DNA from: CAXBNB01 sp040151475
Lineage (GTDB): Bacteria > Bacteroidota > Bacteroidia > Cytophagales > Cyclobacteriaceae
Reading direction: 5' to 3'
Assembly: GCF_040151475.1 (NCBI RefSeq)
Contig: NZ_JBDKWG010000102.1
Span: forward strand, 17,604-81,603
Length of the DNA: 64,000 nt
A program made the translations under genes and the position numbers. Position 1 is the first letter of the stretch. Every line of letters starts with the position of its first letter. Shown one piece after another: positions 45,498 to 53,176 of the stretch. The notes beneath the pieces are model-generated. The model searched no databases, had not been told where the DNA came from, and worked only from the letters and a program-made list of their open reading frames with translations.

Positions 45498-45628
45498 CAG
45501 GTTTTATTTATAGAGTTATAAGCCGCAAAGGTATCTACAGACATGGACATAGCCAACTGGAATGTGATTTGTTGGAATTTCAAAACAGGCAACAGCGATA
45601 AAAAACAAAGAAGGGAGTAAAATCCCTC

Positions 45629-46687
45629 TTAGTTCCTCATATTCTTAAGTTTGTCCACTTCAAGCAACTTAATCTTACTGGCTTTTATTTCTATCAGACC
45701 TTCTTCCTTAAAGTCGGACAATGTACGGATAACTGATTCCGGAGAAGTCCCAACAATGTTCGCCAAATCTTCTCTGGAAATGCTCATTTCGAAAGTTTCC
45801 TGTCCTTCTTCTTCAAATTTTTTCTTAAGGTAAATCAATGATTCGGCCACTCTTTTTCTCACCGAATTATAGGCTAGTTTCAATAACCTTTCTTCGATTT
45901 CCATTAGGTTGTTGGAAATCATTTTTATGAATCGGTTGGCTACATCCCGGTTGCTGCTGAGCAAGTTGAAAAAATCCTGCTTTGGTATGGTGCAAATTTC
46001 TGATTCCTCCAGTGCCATAGCTGATTCATTGTACACCATCTCTTCCAGCAAAGACATATAGCCTATAAAATCTCCTTCTTTGTACAAGCCGGTTATATAT
46101 TCTTTTCCGTCGGTGTTGGTTTTATAGGTTTTTACCTTACCACTATTGATGAAATACAAACCATGTGGCAGATTACCTTCATAAAAAATAATCTCCTTCT
46201 TCTTAAATTTCCTAAGCGACCTTTCTTCTGAGAGTCGATTTAACTGATTTATACCACGAGCTTCATCTATAAACTCATTTAAACCTTCAAGATTTGGCGT
46301 ATAATCTTTTTTAAACATTTTATGTTTTCTCAGACGGGTTTCGATCACATCCAGCAACTCAATATCATCAAAAGGCTTGGTAATATAATCGTCTGCACCA
46401 AGTGTCATTCCTTTTCTAAAATCTTCTTTTTCTGTTTTGGCAGTAAGGAAAATAAAAGGAATGGACGCAGTATAAGGAAGCTTGGCCAGTACCCTGAGTA
46501 CTCCAAAACCATCCAACTCCGGCATCATAATATCACAAATAATCAAATCCGGAACTTCCTTCTTAGCCAACTCTACTCCAATTTTTCCATTTTCAGCAGT
46601 AATTACCTTATAGTCAGAAAGGTCTAATATCTCTGCTATGTTTTCTCGCATATCAGAGTTGTCTTCAATCAATAATATTTTAACCAT
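45629..46687 (-). CDS. Response regulator fused to a CRP/FNR-type transcription factor
   Basis: A 352-residue protein. The receiver domain (1-120) has acceptor Asp52 (CDIMMPELDG), acidic pocket E8/D9 and Lys104. A cyclic-nucleotide-binding-like domain follows (about 155-245; EIIFYEGNLPHGLYFINSGKVKTY) and then a CRP-type winged helix (about 300-345; SREDLANIVGTSPESVIRTLSDF). It lacks the cysteines of Fe-S FNR proteins, so it should not sense oxygen itself. Its start overlaps the end of the PAS kinase gene by 8 nt, so kinase and regulator are translationally coupled. It combines in one protein the roles of a receiver regulator and a FixK/FNR-like factor. Confidence 0.93.
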   Translation of the reverse strand: MVKILLIEDNSDMRENIAEILDLSDYKVITAENGKIGVELAKKEVPDLIICDIMMPELDGFGVLRVLAKLPYTASIPFIFLTAKTEKEDFRKGMTLGADDYITKPFDDIELLDVIETRLRKHKMFKKDYTPNLEGLNEFIDEARGINQLNRLSEERSLRKFKKKEIIFYEGNLPHGLYFINSGKVKTYKTNTDGKEYITGLYKEGDFIGYMSLLEEMVYNESAMALEESEICTIPKQDFFNLLSSNRDVANRFIKMISNNLMEIEERLLKLAYNSVRKRVAESLIYLKKKFEEEGQETFEMSISREDLANIVGTSPESVIRTLSDFKEEGLIEIKASKIKLLEVDKLKNMRN

Positions 46688-47927
46688 CAGCTTTGTTTGA
46701 AATTGGTAATTTAATAATGAATTCAGTTCCCTTATGTTCTACACTGGTGAATTTAACTTCTCCATTTAATATCTCAATATATTTCTTTACAATATTTAAA
46801 CCCAATCCGGTACCCTGAATATTTTCGGCATTTTTAGCCCTGTAAAAACGAGTGAAAATATTAGCCTGATCCTTCTTAGGAATACCTATTCCCTCATCTC
46901 TGATTTTTATTACCAGACTCTCTTCATTAGATTCAATGGTAAAATAGATGCACTTATCTTCCTCTGAATATTTTGAAGCATTGGACAAAAGGTTGAGTAG
47001 AAGGTTTCGAAGAATCTGCTTGTCCAGATGAATCTCTTCTACCAATAAATTTTCAGAATCAAATACCACTTCCTGACCCGGCTTCAAAACCGTTTGCATG
47101 GCATTGATGGTTTCATTCGCCAGCACTTTAAAATTAAAAGTTGAAAACTCGAAGGGTATTTTTCCTTCCTCCAACCTTTCTATATTCAAAAAATCGTTGA
47201 GGATTTGTGTAAGGTTGTTTACGGCAGACTTGATTCTTACTATGTGCTTTTGTGCCTTTTCACCAGACTCTCCCATATTGTATCGGGAAATAAGTGATAT
47301 AGAAGAAAGAATGGTACTCAAAGGTGTTCGGAATTCGTGTGAGGCTGTTGTAACAAACCGTGTTTTAAGTTCATTTAGTTGCATCTCTTTTTCGAGAGCA
47401 ATCAAAGTATCCGTTTGTGCTTTCTTTAATTCGAAATTTATTTTCTCTAATTTTTTGTTGGCATCAGCCAATTCCTTTGTTCTTTTTTCAATTTCTTTTT
47501 CCTGCTCTTTGGCATAGTGTTCAATTTTGCGCTTTGATTCCTGTATTTCTGTAAGGTCATGAACTACTCCGCAAAAATGACTTTCCCCGTTTACCTTGAT
47601 CTCCGATACGCTCAGATAAAACGGAAATTCAACACCATTCTTTTTTAATCCCACCACTTCTCTGCCTATCCCTATAATTTTTTTAACCCCTGTAGTTAAA
47701 TAATTGTTTATGTATGTATCATGCATTCTGGCAAAGTAATCCGGCATCAGGCTACTTATGTTTTTACCAATCATTTCTTCCGTTTTATATAAAAACAACT
47801 TGCCAGCTGCAGGGTTCATCGACTTTACTATCCCTTTTTTATTGATCACGATGATACCATCAATGGCATCATTGAAAATGGCATGTAAAAGATCGGGGGT
47901 TTCAAAAGAAAATACTGGTTTTTCCAA
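46680..47927 (-). CDS. PAS sensor histidine kinase with FixL-like heme-PAS features
   Basis: A 415-residue soluble kinase. The PAS domain (about 10-130) contains MPDYFARMHDTYINNYLTTG and KIIGIGREVVG. His69 and Arg89 sit 20 residues apart in the same contexts as the heme ligand His200 and O2-contacting Arg220 of Bradyrhizobium FixL. A coiled coil follows (about 130-188), then HisKA with His197 (SHEFRTP) and HATPase with Asn316, DEGIG (344-348) and GTGLGL. There is no membrane helix. The start is a TTG at 47925-47927. The next in-frame Met (37) would cut into the PAS domain. Its partner is the overlapping REC-CRP gene. Confidence 0.92.
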   Translation of the reverse strand: MEKPVFSFETPDLLHAIFNDAIDGIIVINKKGIVKSMNPAAGKLFLYKTEEMIGKNISSLMPDYFARMHDTYINNYLTTGVKKIIGIGREVVGLKKNGVEFPFYLSVSEIKVNGESHFCGVVHDLTEIQESKRKIEHYAKEQEKEIEKRTKELADANKKLEKINFELKKAQTDTLIALEKEMQLNELKTRFVTTASHEFRTPLSTILSSISLISRYNMGESGEKAQKHIVRIKSAVNNLTQILNDFLNIERLEEGKIPFEFSTFNFKVLANETINAMQTVLKPGQEVVFDSENLLVEEIHLDKQILRNLLLNLLSNASKYSEEDKCIYFTIESNEESLVIKIRDEGIGIPKKDQANIFTRFYRAKNAENIQGTGLGLNIVKKYIEILNGEVKFTSVEHKGTEFIIKLPISNKADG

Positions 47928-48005
47928 TTTAACTAGGGGATTTAAGGAGGAAATAAACTGGTTGCCAATTTAACGAAAATTAGGTTTTATAACCTTAATT
48001 TATAG

Positions 48006-49220
48006 TTAAAAATGATGCCGGGTAAGAGATCTGTGTGCTAAGCTAATACTAACTACAGAAAGCAATGCTCCCAATAGAAATGGGGCTCCCGGAAAAAACA
48101 CCTGAGCATTCTCCTGAGTAAATTGATAAAATAAACCAGTCATAACCGGAGGGGCAATAGCGGCAGTCAGGCTAATCACACTGGTAATCGCTCCCTGAAG
48201 CTCTCCCTGAGCATTAGGAGAAACTTGTTTGGTCATGATTGACTGCATCGACGGACCGGACAACCCACTAAAAGCGTAGGGTATTGAAAATACAAACATC
48301 ATCCAGCTATCAGTAGCGAATGCAAATAAAATAAAACCTATAAGGTATAAACTCAATCCATAATAAATCCCTTTTTGTTCACCTATTATGGGTATTATTC
48401 TTCGGATCAGTACACCCTGTACAAGACCAACCATAAGTCCGACAAAACCAAGAGATAAACCAATCATTTTCGGATCCCAGGCAAATTTAAGTTTCGTATA
48501 AAATGTCCATATACTTTGAGTGGAATGCGCCGCAAAATGCACAAAAAACAATGCGCCTATTAAACCAATGATGATAGGATACTTCTTCAGTTGAAACAAC
48601 GACCCCAGAGGATTAGCTCTCTTCCAGCTAAAAGGTCTTCTATGCTCAGCGTCGAGCGACTCAGGTAAAATAAAATAACCGTATATACAATTTAGCAATG
48701 TAAGTCCTGCAGCAGCAAGAAAAGGAACTCTGGTACCATATTCACCCAAGAAACCACCAATGACCGGCCCTATAATAAAGCCTATACCAAAAGCTGCTCC
48801 AATCAGGCCAAAGTTTTGTGCACGCTTTTCCGGTTTGCTAATGTCTGCTATATAAGCAGAGGCAGTGGTCATACTTGCGCCGGAAATTCCTGAAATGATC
48901 CGTGCCAAAAAGAGCCATGCAATAGTTGGAGCCCAGGCCACCAGTAAATAATCAATCGCAAATCCAAAGAGAGAAATTAGCAAAACAGGCCTGCGTCCAT
49001 ACCTATCACTCAACCCACCTAAAATCGGAGAACAAATAAACTGCATGATGGCATAGGAAAAAGTAAGGAATCCTCCATAGACAGAAGCATCACTCACCTC
49101 ACCATCGATCAGTTCCATGATCAAATCAGGAACCACCGGGATGATGATCCCAAATCCGATGACATCAATAACCAGTGTAATGAATATAAAGCCGAGTGCA
49201 GCTTTAGGCTTCTGTGACAT
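48006..49220 (-). CDS. Tet(A)-type MFS drug/H+ antiporter
   Basis: A 404-residue major-facilitator transporter with twelve predicted helices. The loop 2-3 motif A is GGLSDRYGRRPVLL (about 73-86), and motif C-like ISGASMTTASAYIADISKPEKRAQNFGLIGAAFGIGFIIGPVIGGFLG spreads over helices 4-5 (about 113-160). The N-terminal half is clearly of the tetracycline-resistance TCR/Tet family. Chromosomal members like this are widespread in Bacteroidota and their substrates are usually unknown, so resistance should not be assumed. It stands alone between the kinase and the DoxX operon terminator. Confidence 0.92.
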   Translation of the reverse strand: MSQKPKAALGFIFITLVIDVIGFGIIIPVVPDLIMELIDGEVSDASVYGGFLTFSYAIMQFICSPILGGLSDRYGRRPVLLISLFGFAIDYLLVAWAPTIAWLFLARIISGISGASMTTASAYIADISKPEKRAQNFGLIGAAFGIGFIIGPVIGGFLGEYGTRVPFLAAAGLTLLNCIYGYFILPESLDAEHRRPFSWKRANPLGSLFQLKKYPIIIGLIGALFFVHFAAHSTQSIWTFYTKLKFAWDPKMIGLSLGFVGLMVGLVQGVLIRRIIPIIGEQKGIYYGLSLYLIGFILFAFATDSWMMFVFSIPYAFSGLSGPSMQSIMTKQVSPNAQGELQGAITSVISLTAAIAPPVMTGLFYQFTQENAQVFFPGAPFLLGALLSVVSISLAHRSLTRHHF

Positions 49221-49334
49221 GCAATTAAATTTTGGCGAATTTAGGACTATTTCTTCATTTCAATCCCAAAAAGTCAACGCTGTTTTTTTTTCTTAAAGAC
49301 TCAGAAATTCATCACAGAAAAATATGAAACAAAA

Positions 49335-49355
49335 AAAGCCGCTAAAAGCGGCTTT
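49335..49355 (-). terminator. Intrinsic terminator of the MarR-FMN reductase-DoxX operon
   Basis: Arms 49335-49343 and 49347-49355 form a perfect 9-bp stem (AAAGCCGCT / AGCGGCTTT) with a 3-nt loop. On the minus strand it is followed by further Ts (TTTTTTTGTTT counting the stem end). It lies 26 nt after the DoxX stop. Confidence 0.9.
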
Positions 49356-49380
49356 CAAAATCTTTACATTAAATATTGAC

Positions 49381-49752
49381 TTATCCCCACATCGGAAGGT
49401 ATTTTGCTCTGTTGGCATACAAAAGAAAAATATTGAATGACAAAGCAACAGCAGCTCCACCAATACCTGCCACATCCAGTCCAAGATGAAATAAAAATGC
49501 TGCTACCATCACCGGAAATACCATCACTGCTGCAAAAGCTACCTTCTGATTGGTAAGAAATGCTATACCTGCAACGATCTCAATAGACTTGATGACAGGG
49601 AAATAAAATTTAGTGCTAATTAATGCTCCCATAAATGCTCCGGCTGCCGGATTCATGTCTCCCATAGGCAAAAATTGCAAGAAATAATTTAAACCAAAGA
49701 CCACCAACATCAACCCGAAGAGCAGTCTCACTACCAATTGTACTTTATCCAT
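49381..49752 (-). CDS. DoxX-family membrane protein
   Basis: A 123-residue protein with four hydrophobic segments (about 5-27, 46-66, 70-92 and 95-113), matching the DoxX/DoxD fold. The KSIEIVAGIAFLTNQKVAFAAVMVFPVMVAAF stretch is typical. DoxX-like proteins in such operons are thought to be involved in redox or thiol homeostasis. Proven activity exists only for a few relatives. It is the last gene of an operon after a MarR regulator and an FMN reductase, 25 nt downstream of the latter, and a clean terminator follows. Confidence 0.88.
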   Translation of the reverse strand: MDKVQLVVRLLFGLMLVVFGLNYFLQFLPMGDMNPAAGAFMGALISTKFYFPVIKSIEIVAGIAFLTNQKVAFAAVMVFPVMVAAFLFHLGLDVAGIGGAAVALSFNIFLLYANRAKYLPMWG

Positions 49753-49777
49753 TTTATTTGATTATTTATTAAATTGA

Positions 49778-50338
49778 TTATATACTTTTTTGATTTTTTA
49801 TAGCTTCAGCCAACCATGTCAGCTCTTGAATGAATAAACCTGTTGATTTCTCAAAATATTCATCTGTAAGCTTACCATCCTCGTCAAATGCACTTTGAAC
49901 TTTGGTAAGTAAATATTTCATTGGCACAGCGTAAGCTCTTATATGCAAAATGAATTTCTGTAAATCATGGTGAACGTTGATTCCTCCCATATTTCCGGAC
50001 GATACTGTCAGTAATCCGATAGGTTTTTTGCTAAATTCCGGATGGAAATAGTCGAGGGTGTTTTTCAATACTCCCGGCATACTTCCATTGTATTCGGGAG
50101 ATACGATCACAAGTGCATCTGCTTCGCTTAATTTTTGAGAAAACTCCTCCAGTCTGTCTGGTTTTTCATCCAAATAACTGTTTCGTTCTTCCATTATAGG
50201 AAAGTTGTACTCTGCTAAATCAAGGTATTCTACATGTGTCACCTTTTCGTTCTTCAACAACTCTTTTTGTAAATATTTAGCTGCTTTAGGTGTTTGTCTG
50301 CCTCTGCGCACCGATCCTACTATTATTGCGATATTCAT
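49778..50338 (-). CDS. NADPH-dependent FMN reductase / quinone-reductase-like flavoprotein
   Basis: A 186-residue flavodoxin-fold protein. The N-terminal phosphate-binding loop is GSVRRGRQTPK (about 8-18) and the FMN isoalloxazine-contacting motif SPEYNGSMPGVLKNTLDYF lies at about 79-97. These match the NADPH-dependent FMN reductase family (ArsH/YhdA/ChrR-like), which reduce quinones, azo dyes or chromate. It is 26 nt downstream of the MarR gene, so it is probably the regulated enzyme of a redox-stress operon. Confidence 0.92.
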   Translation of the reverse strand: MNIAIIVGSVRRGRQTPKAAKYLQKELLKNEKVTHVEYLDLAEYNFPIMEERNSYLDEKPDRLEEFSQKLSEADALVIVSPEYNGSMPGVLKNTLDYFHPEFSKKPIGLLTVSSGNMGGINVHHDLQKFILHIRAYAVPMKYLLTKVQSAFDEDGKLTDEYFEKSTGLFIQELTWLAEAIKNQKSI

Positions 50339-50364
50339 TATTGTTTCTATTTGATTGTTATCTA

Positions 50365-50814
50365 TTATCCTCTTATTTTATCTAATATGTCATTTAAGAC
50401 TTTGGCATCCTCTTCTGAAATATGAGCCTTAATATTTTCTACCTGATTTACATCAGGATCCATTTCGGCTAAAAGGTTTAACCCTTTTTGGGTAATGATC
50501 ACATCCACCATCCTACGATTTTCAGCGTTGATATTTCTATCAACCAATTCCATTTTTACCAACTTATCAAGCAATCTGGTCAGGTCTCCTCGTTTATTTA
50601 CTAAAACTTCTTTGATCTCACCGGGACAAATACAATTAGGATATTTACCCCTCAATATTCTTAGTATGTTGTAGTGCTGATCGTTGATGGCATATTTTTT
50701 AGATATTACCATAAAATTATCAGTAAGCCAGTTTCCAGTGTACATGATGTTAAGCAATGCCTTTTGCCATTCATCTTGAAATTTTGCTTGTTTTATTTCT
50801 TCTTCTAATTTCAT
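50365..50814 (-). CDS. MarR-family transcriptional regulator
   Basis: A 149-residue winged-helix protein. The recognition region covers about 65-110 (CPGEIKEVLVNKRGDLTRLLDKLVKMELVDRNINAENRRMVDVIITQKG), where LTRLLDKLVKMELVDR corresponds to the recognition helix and the start of the wing. The N- and C-terminal helices make the usual dimer interface. Cys63 precedes the winged helix. MarR proteins normally repress their own operon, here with FMN reductase and DoxX, until a phenolic or oxidant ligand is bound. A cysteine-based redox switch like OhrR/DUSP types is possible but unproven. Confidence 0.92.
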   Translation of the reverse strand: MKLEEEIKQAKFQDEWQKALLNIMYTGNWLTDNFMVISKKYAINDQHYNILRILRGKYPNCICPGEIKEVLVNKRGDLTRLLDKLVKMELVDRNINAENRRMVDVIITQKGLNLLAEMDPDVNQVENIKAHISEEDAKVLNDILDKIRG

Positions 50815-50898
50815 TGACTTAAAATACGTAATTACAAATATTGTAGTTACATAAAATTAGAAAAATTATCAGAAAAATGAAAAAGGAAGAGTCTAAAA

Positions 50899-51333
50899 CT
50901 ATTTTCTTGTATAAGAAATAGTAATGTTGTACCCGGCATTTTTCTTCTCAGGCACCTCTTTTTTGGGTTTTGCCTTTACCAACTGGTATTGAAGAGATGG
51001 GGTTTTCTTTTTAGGAAGATTAAAATTGATTTTGAGGGTTTTTCTGGTGGATGTTCTCAGGCCTCTGTTGACGGCTTTATCAAAAACAAGTGATTTAATC
51101 AGTCTTTCAACTTCCTCGTCACAACCATGGCCGAGTCCCTTGAGAATATTGACATTTTTAATTTTTCCCAATCCATCCACAAAATACTCAGCTTCTACTG
51201 TACCTTCTATCTTATTTTCCAAAGCGTCTTGAGGATACTTCAAATTCTCATTTATAAATTTTGTCATAGCCACCTTACCCCCCGGATATTGAGGTACTTT
51301 TAGAAAATCCTTTGGCTTCTTAGATTTGTGCAT
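50899..51333 (-). CDS. Stand-alone TonB C-terminal-domain protein
   Basis: A 144-residue protein whose middle (about 10-105) is a TonB C-terminal domain: YPGGKVAMTKFINENLKYPQDALENKIEGTVEAEYFVDGLGKIKNVNILKGLGHGCDEEVERLIKS. Unlike energy-transducing TonB proteins it has no membrane anchor and no proline-rich spacer. The rest is a Lys-rich tail (KKTPSLQYQLVKAKPKKEVPEKK). Such soluble versions are common in Bacteroidota, and their roles are mostly unknown. It is divergent from the DUF5655 gene. Confidence 0.85.
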   Translation of the reverse strand: MHKSKKPKDFLKVPQYPGGKVAMTKFINENLKYPQDALENKIEGTVEAEYFVDGLGKIKNVNILKGLGHGCDEEVERLIKSLVFDKAVNRGLRTSTRKTLKINFNLPKKKTPSLQYQLVKAKPKKEVPEKKNAGYNITISYTRK

Positions 51334-51442
51334 ACTCGTGACTAATTTGGTAAATATTTAATACCCAGACAACTTTTCTCAGGCTGTAGTTCAAAATGAG
51401 CTAAAAGTATTACGGAAGAAAGTTATAAAACAGCATAAGATC

Positions 51443-51874
51443 ATGTGGATTTGTCCTAATTGCAATCAGAAGTTTTTACATACCAACCAATGGCACTCAT
51501 GTGCCGAAAAAACAGTTGAAGATTTTTTAACAAACAAATCTCCAATTACCATTGAACTTTTTCATCATCTCATCGAAGAGTACAACAAAATCGGAGAATT
51601 TGCACTGCATCCTGCCAAATCCAGAATTGCTTTTGCTGCAACAATTCGATTCGGATATATAGCCAGACTGGGTAGAAATTTTGTAGATGCGGCTTTAACA
51701 TTCAATCAACCTTACAAAGACAATTTGTGTTTTTACCGCATAGGTGAAGTCCCGGGAGGCAAATATTTTCAGCACTATTTTCGAATATTCTCCAAAGAAG
51801 ATATCAATGAAGAATTAAAAAAATATATGAAAATGGCATTAGACTATGGAAACAAAAAAACGCCTAAATCATGA
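51443..51874 (+). CDS. DUF5655-domain protein
   Basis: A 143-residue soluble protein. The N-terminus has CPNCNQKFLHTNQWHSC (4-20), an arrangement of Cys and His that could bind zinc. The rest (about 25-135) is the DUF5655 region, FHHLIEEYNKIGEFALHPAKSRIAFAATIRFGYIARLGRNFVDAALTF. It is convergent with the DUF2911 gene, with 42 nt between the stops. DUF5655 is often found alone or at the end of longer proteins and its biochemical role is unknown. Confidence 0.82.
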   Translation: MWICPNCNQKFLHTNQWHSCAEKTVEDFLTNKSPITIELFHHLIEEYNKIGEFALHPAKSRIAFAATIRFGYIARLGRNFVDAALTFNQPYKDNLCFYRIGEVPGGKYFQHYFRIFSKEDINEELKKYMKMALDYGNKKTPKS

Positions 51875-51916
51875 GCAAACCCTATCCATACAGCTTACTC
51901 ATGAATCTATGCCAGA

Positions 51917-52471
51917 TCAATAATTCAAAGGCACTTCAACCATCGTTTTGTCCCATCCCATCCTCATTACAGCTGTATCTTTTCCCTTATCTTCAAATCT
52001 GATAGAAAATGCTTCTACTTCACTCGAAAGCGATTTGACAGGCACTTTCACACGTAAAACATCTTTGCCTTCATTGTAGCTATAAGCACCCCAATAATCC
52101 AAATCAGAGCTTACAATAATCATCCATTCTTTTTCATCAGGGATTGCAAATAGAGAGTATGTTCCTGCCTTAAGTTTTTTTCCTCCAACAGTAATGTCCT
52201 GATAAGCCTTTAACTCAACTGCCTCATTGGCTCCCAGTCTCCAAACTTTACCATAAGGTACCAGTGTTCCAAAAATCTCACGTCCTTTTTTTTGTGGTTG
52301 ACTGTAATACACTTTAACAATTGCCTTTTGGCCTGGATCTCTGTCGTGAGCAAAATTATCGGGTAAATAAGCCACATCCATTGGACTTTTGTCAAGTGCT
52401 CTAAAGGACTGAGCCGAAGCTACTGTGCTCACAGAAAGTACGAGCAACAAGGAATAAAGGAAATGTTTCAT
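51917..52471 (-). CDS. DUF2911-family secreted protein
   Basis: The start at 52471 is chosen because a signal peptide (MKHFLYSLLLVLSVSTVASAQS) begins there. The frame upstream to 52603 overlaps the uracil-DNA glycosylase gene and is not coding. The protein has 184 residues. It carries the DUF2911 pattern SPMDVAYLP...AKVYYSQPQKKGREIFGTLVPYGKVWRLGANEAVEL and GGKKLKAGTYSLFAIPDEKEWMIIVSSDLDYWGAYSYN. These beta-rich periplasmic proteins are common in Bacteroidota and have no assigned activity. It is 68 nt downstream of the UDG gene on the same strand. Confidence 0.88.
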   Translation of the reverse strand: MKHFLYSLLLVLSVSTVASAQSFRALDKSPMDVAYLPDNFAHDRDPGQKAIVKVYYSQPQKKGREIFGTLVPYGKVWRLGANEAVELKAYQDITVGGKKLKAGTYSLFAIPDEKEWMIIVSSDLDYWGAYSYNEGKDVLRVKVPVKSLSSEVEAFSIRFEDKGKDTAVMRMGWDKTMVEVPLNY

Positions 52472-52539
52472 TTTGAATTGGTTTTTTAGTGAAAAATAAA
52501 TTCTAACAGCATGTTGAACGATGAACCAAATTAAATGGT

Positions 52540-53121
52540 TCATTTGGCCAATATGGCTTTTACAGTTTCTTTTAAATACGGGAGTACCTCCTGACCAAAC
52601 CACTCATTTTTTTTCATCCAGATATTATTTCGGGGTGATGGATGTGGCAATGGAAAATATTTAGGTGTGTACATCTTCCAGTTTCTAACAGTCTCTGTCA
52701 ACGTATCGCATTTTTGCTCCAGATAATAGTTTTGAGCATATTGGCCAATTAGCAATATCAATTCCAGATTAGGCAAATAATCAAATATCTTGGCGTGCCA
52801 TGCTTCGGCACATTCAGGTCTTGGAGGCAAATCTCCCGATTTCCCTTTCCCGGGATAACAAAATCCCATTGGTACAATAGCAATTTTTGAGGTGTCATAA
52901 AAAACTTCCTTATCGACATCAATCCAATTTCTAAGGTTCTTTCCACTTGCATCGTCCCATGGAACTCCAGATGCATGCACTTTGGTGCCGGGAGCCTGTC
53001 CGACTATTAAAATCCTGGATGATTGAGAAAACTGCACCACGGGATTTGGGCCAAGAGGCAACACATCTTTACATATTCCACAGGCACGAATTTCAGACAA
53101 AAAAACTTCTAACTGATTCAA
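52540..53121 (-). CDS. Uracil-DNA glycosylase-family protein with a probable [4Fe-4S] cluster
   Basis: A 193-residue protein of the uracil-DNA glycosylase superfamily. Motif A is VGQAPGTKVHASGVPWDDASGKNLRNW (about 40-66), and the DNA-binding loop is HPSPRN (160-165). Cys14, Cys17, Cys88 and Cys104 repeat the spacing of the cluster-binding cysteines in family 4 enzymes (C-x2-C ... C-x15-C), so an iron-sulfur cluster is likely. The enzyme would remove uracil (or related lesions) from DNA. It starts 55 nt downstream of a UvrD/PcrA helicase gene, suggesting co-transcription of DNA repair functions. Confidence 0.88.
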   Translation of the reverse strand: MNQLEVFLSEIRACGICKDVLPLGPNPVVQFSQSSRILIVGQAPGTKVHASGVPWDDASGKNLRNWIDVDKEVFYDTSKIAIVPMGFCYPGKGKSGDLPPRPECAEAWHAKIFDYLPNLELILLIGQYAQNYYLEQKCDTLTETVRNWKMYTPKYFPLPHPSPRNNIWMKKNEWFGQEVLPYLKETVKAILAK

Positions 53122-53176
53122 TGAGTTTCTGGTTATTACACAAACTTAAATTTAAAGCTTTGAATAGTAAATCCAA

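Noticed and set aside
48006..49220. Acquired tetracycline-resistance gene
   Set aside because: Composition and context are chromosomal, with no mobile element or TetR next to it; Tet-like MFS pumps are common in this phylum.
52472..52603. Upstream extension of the DUF2911 protein
   Set aside because: It overlaps the uracil-DNA glycosylase gene, and the signal peptide starts at 52471.
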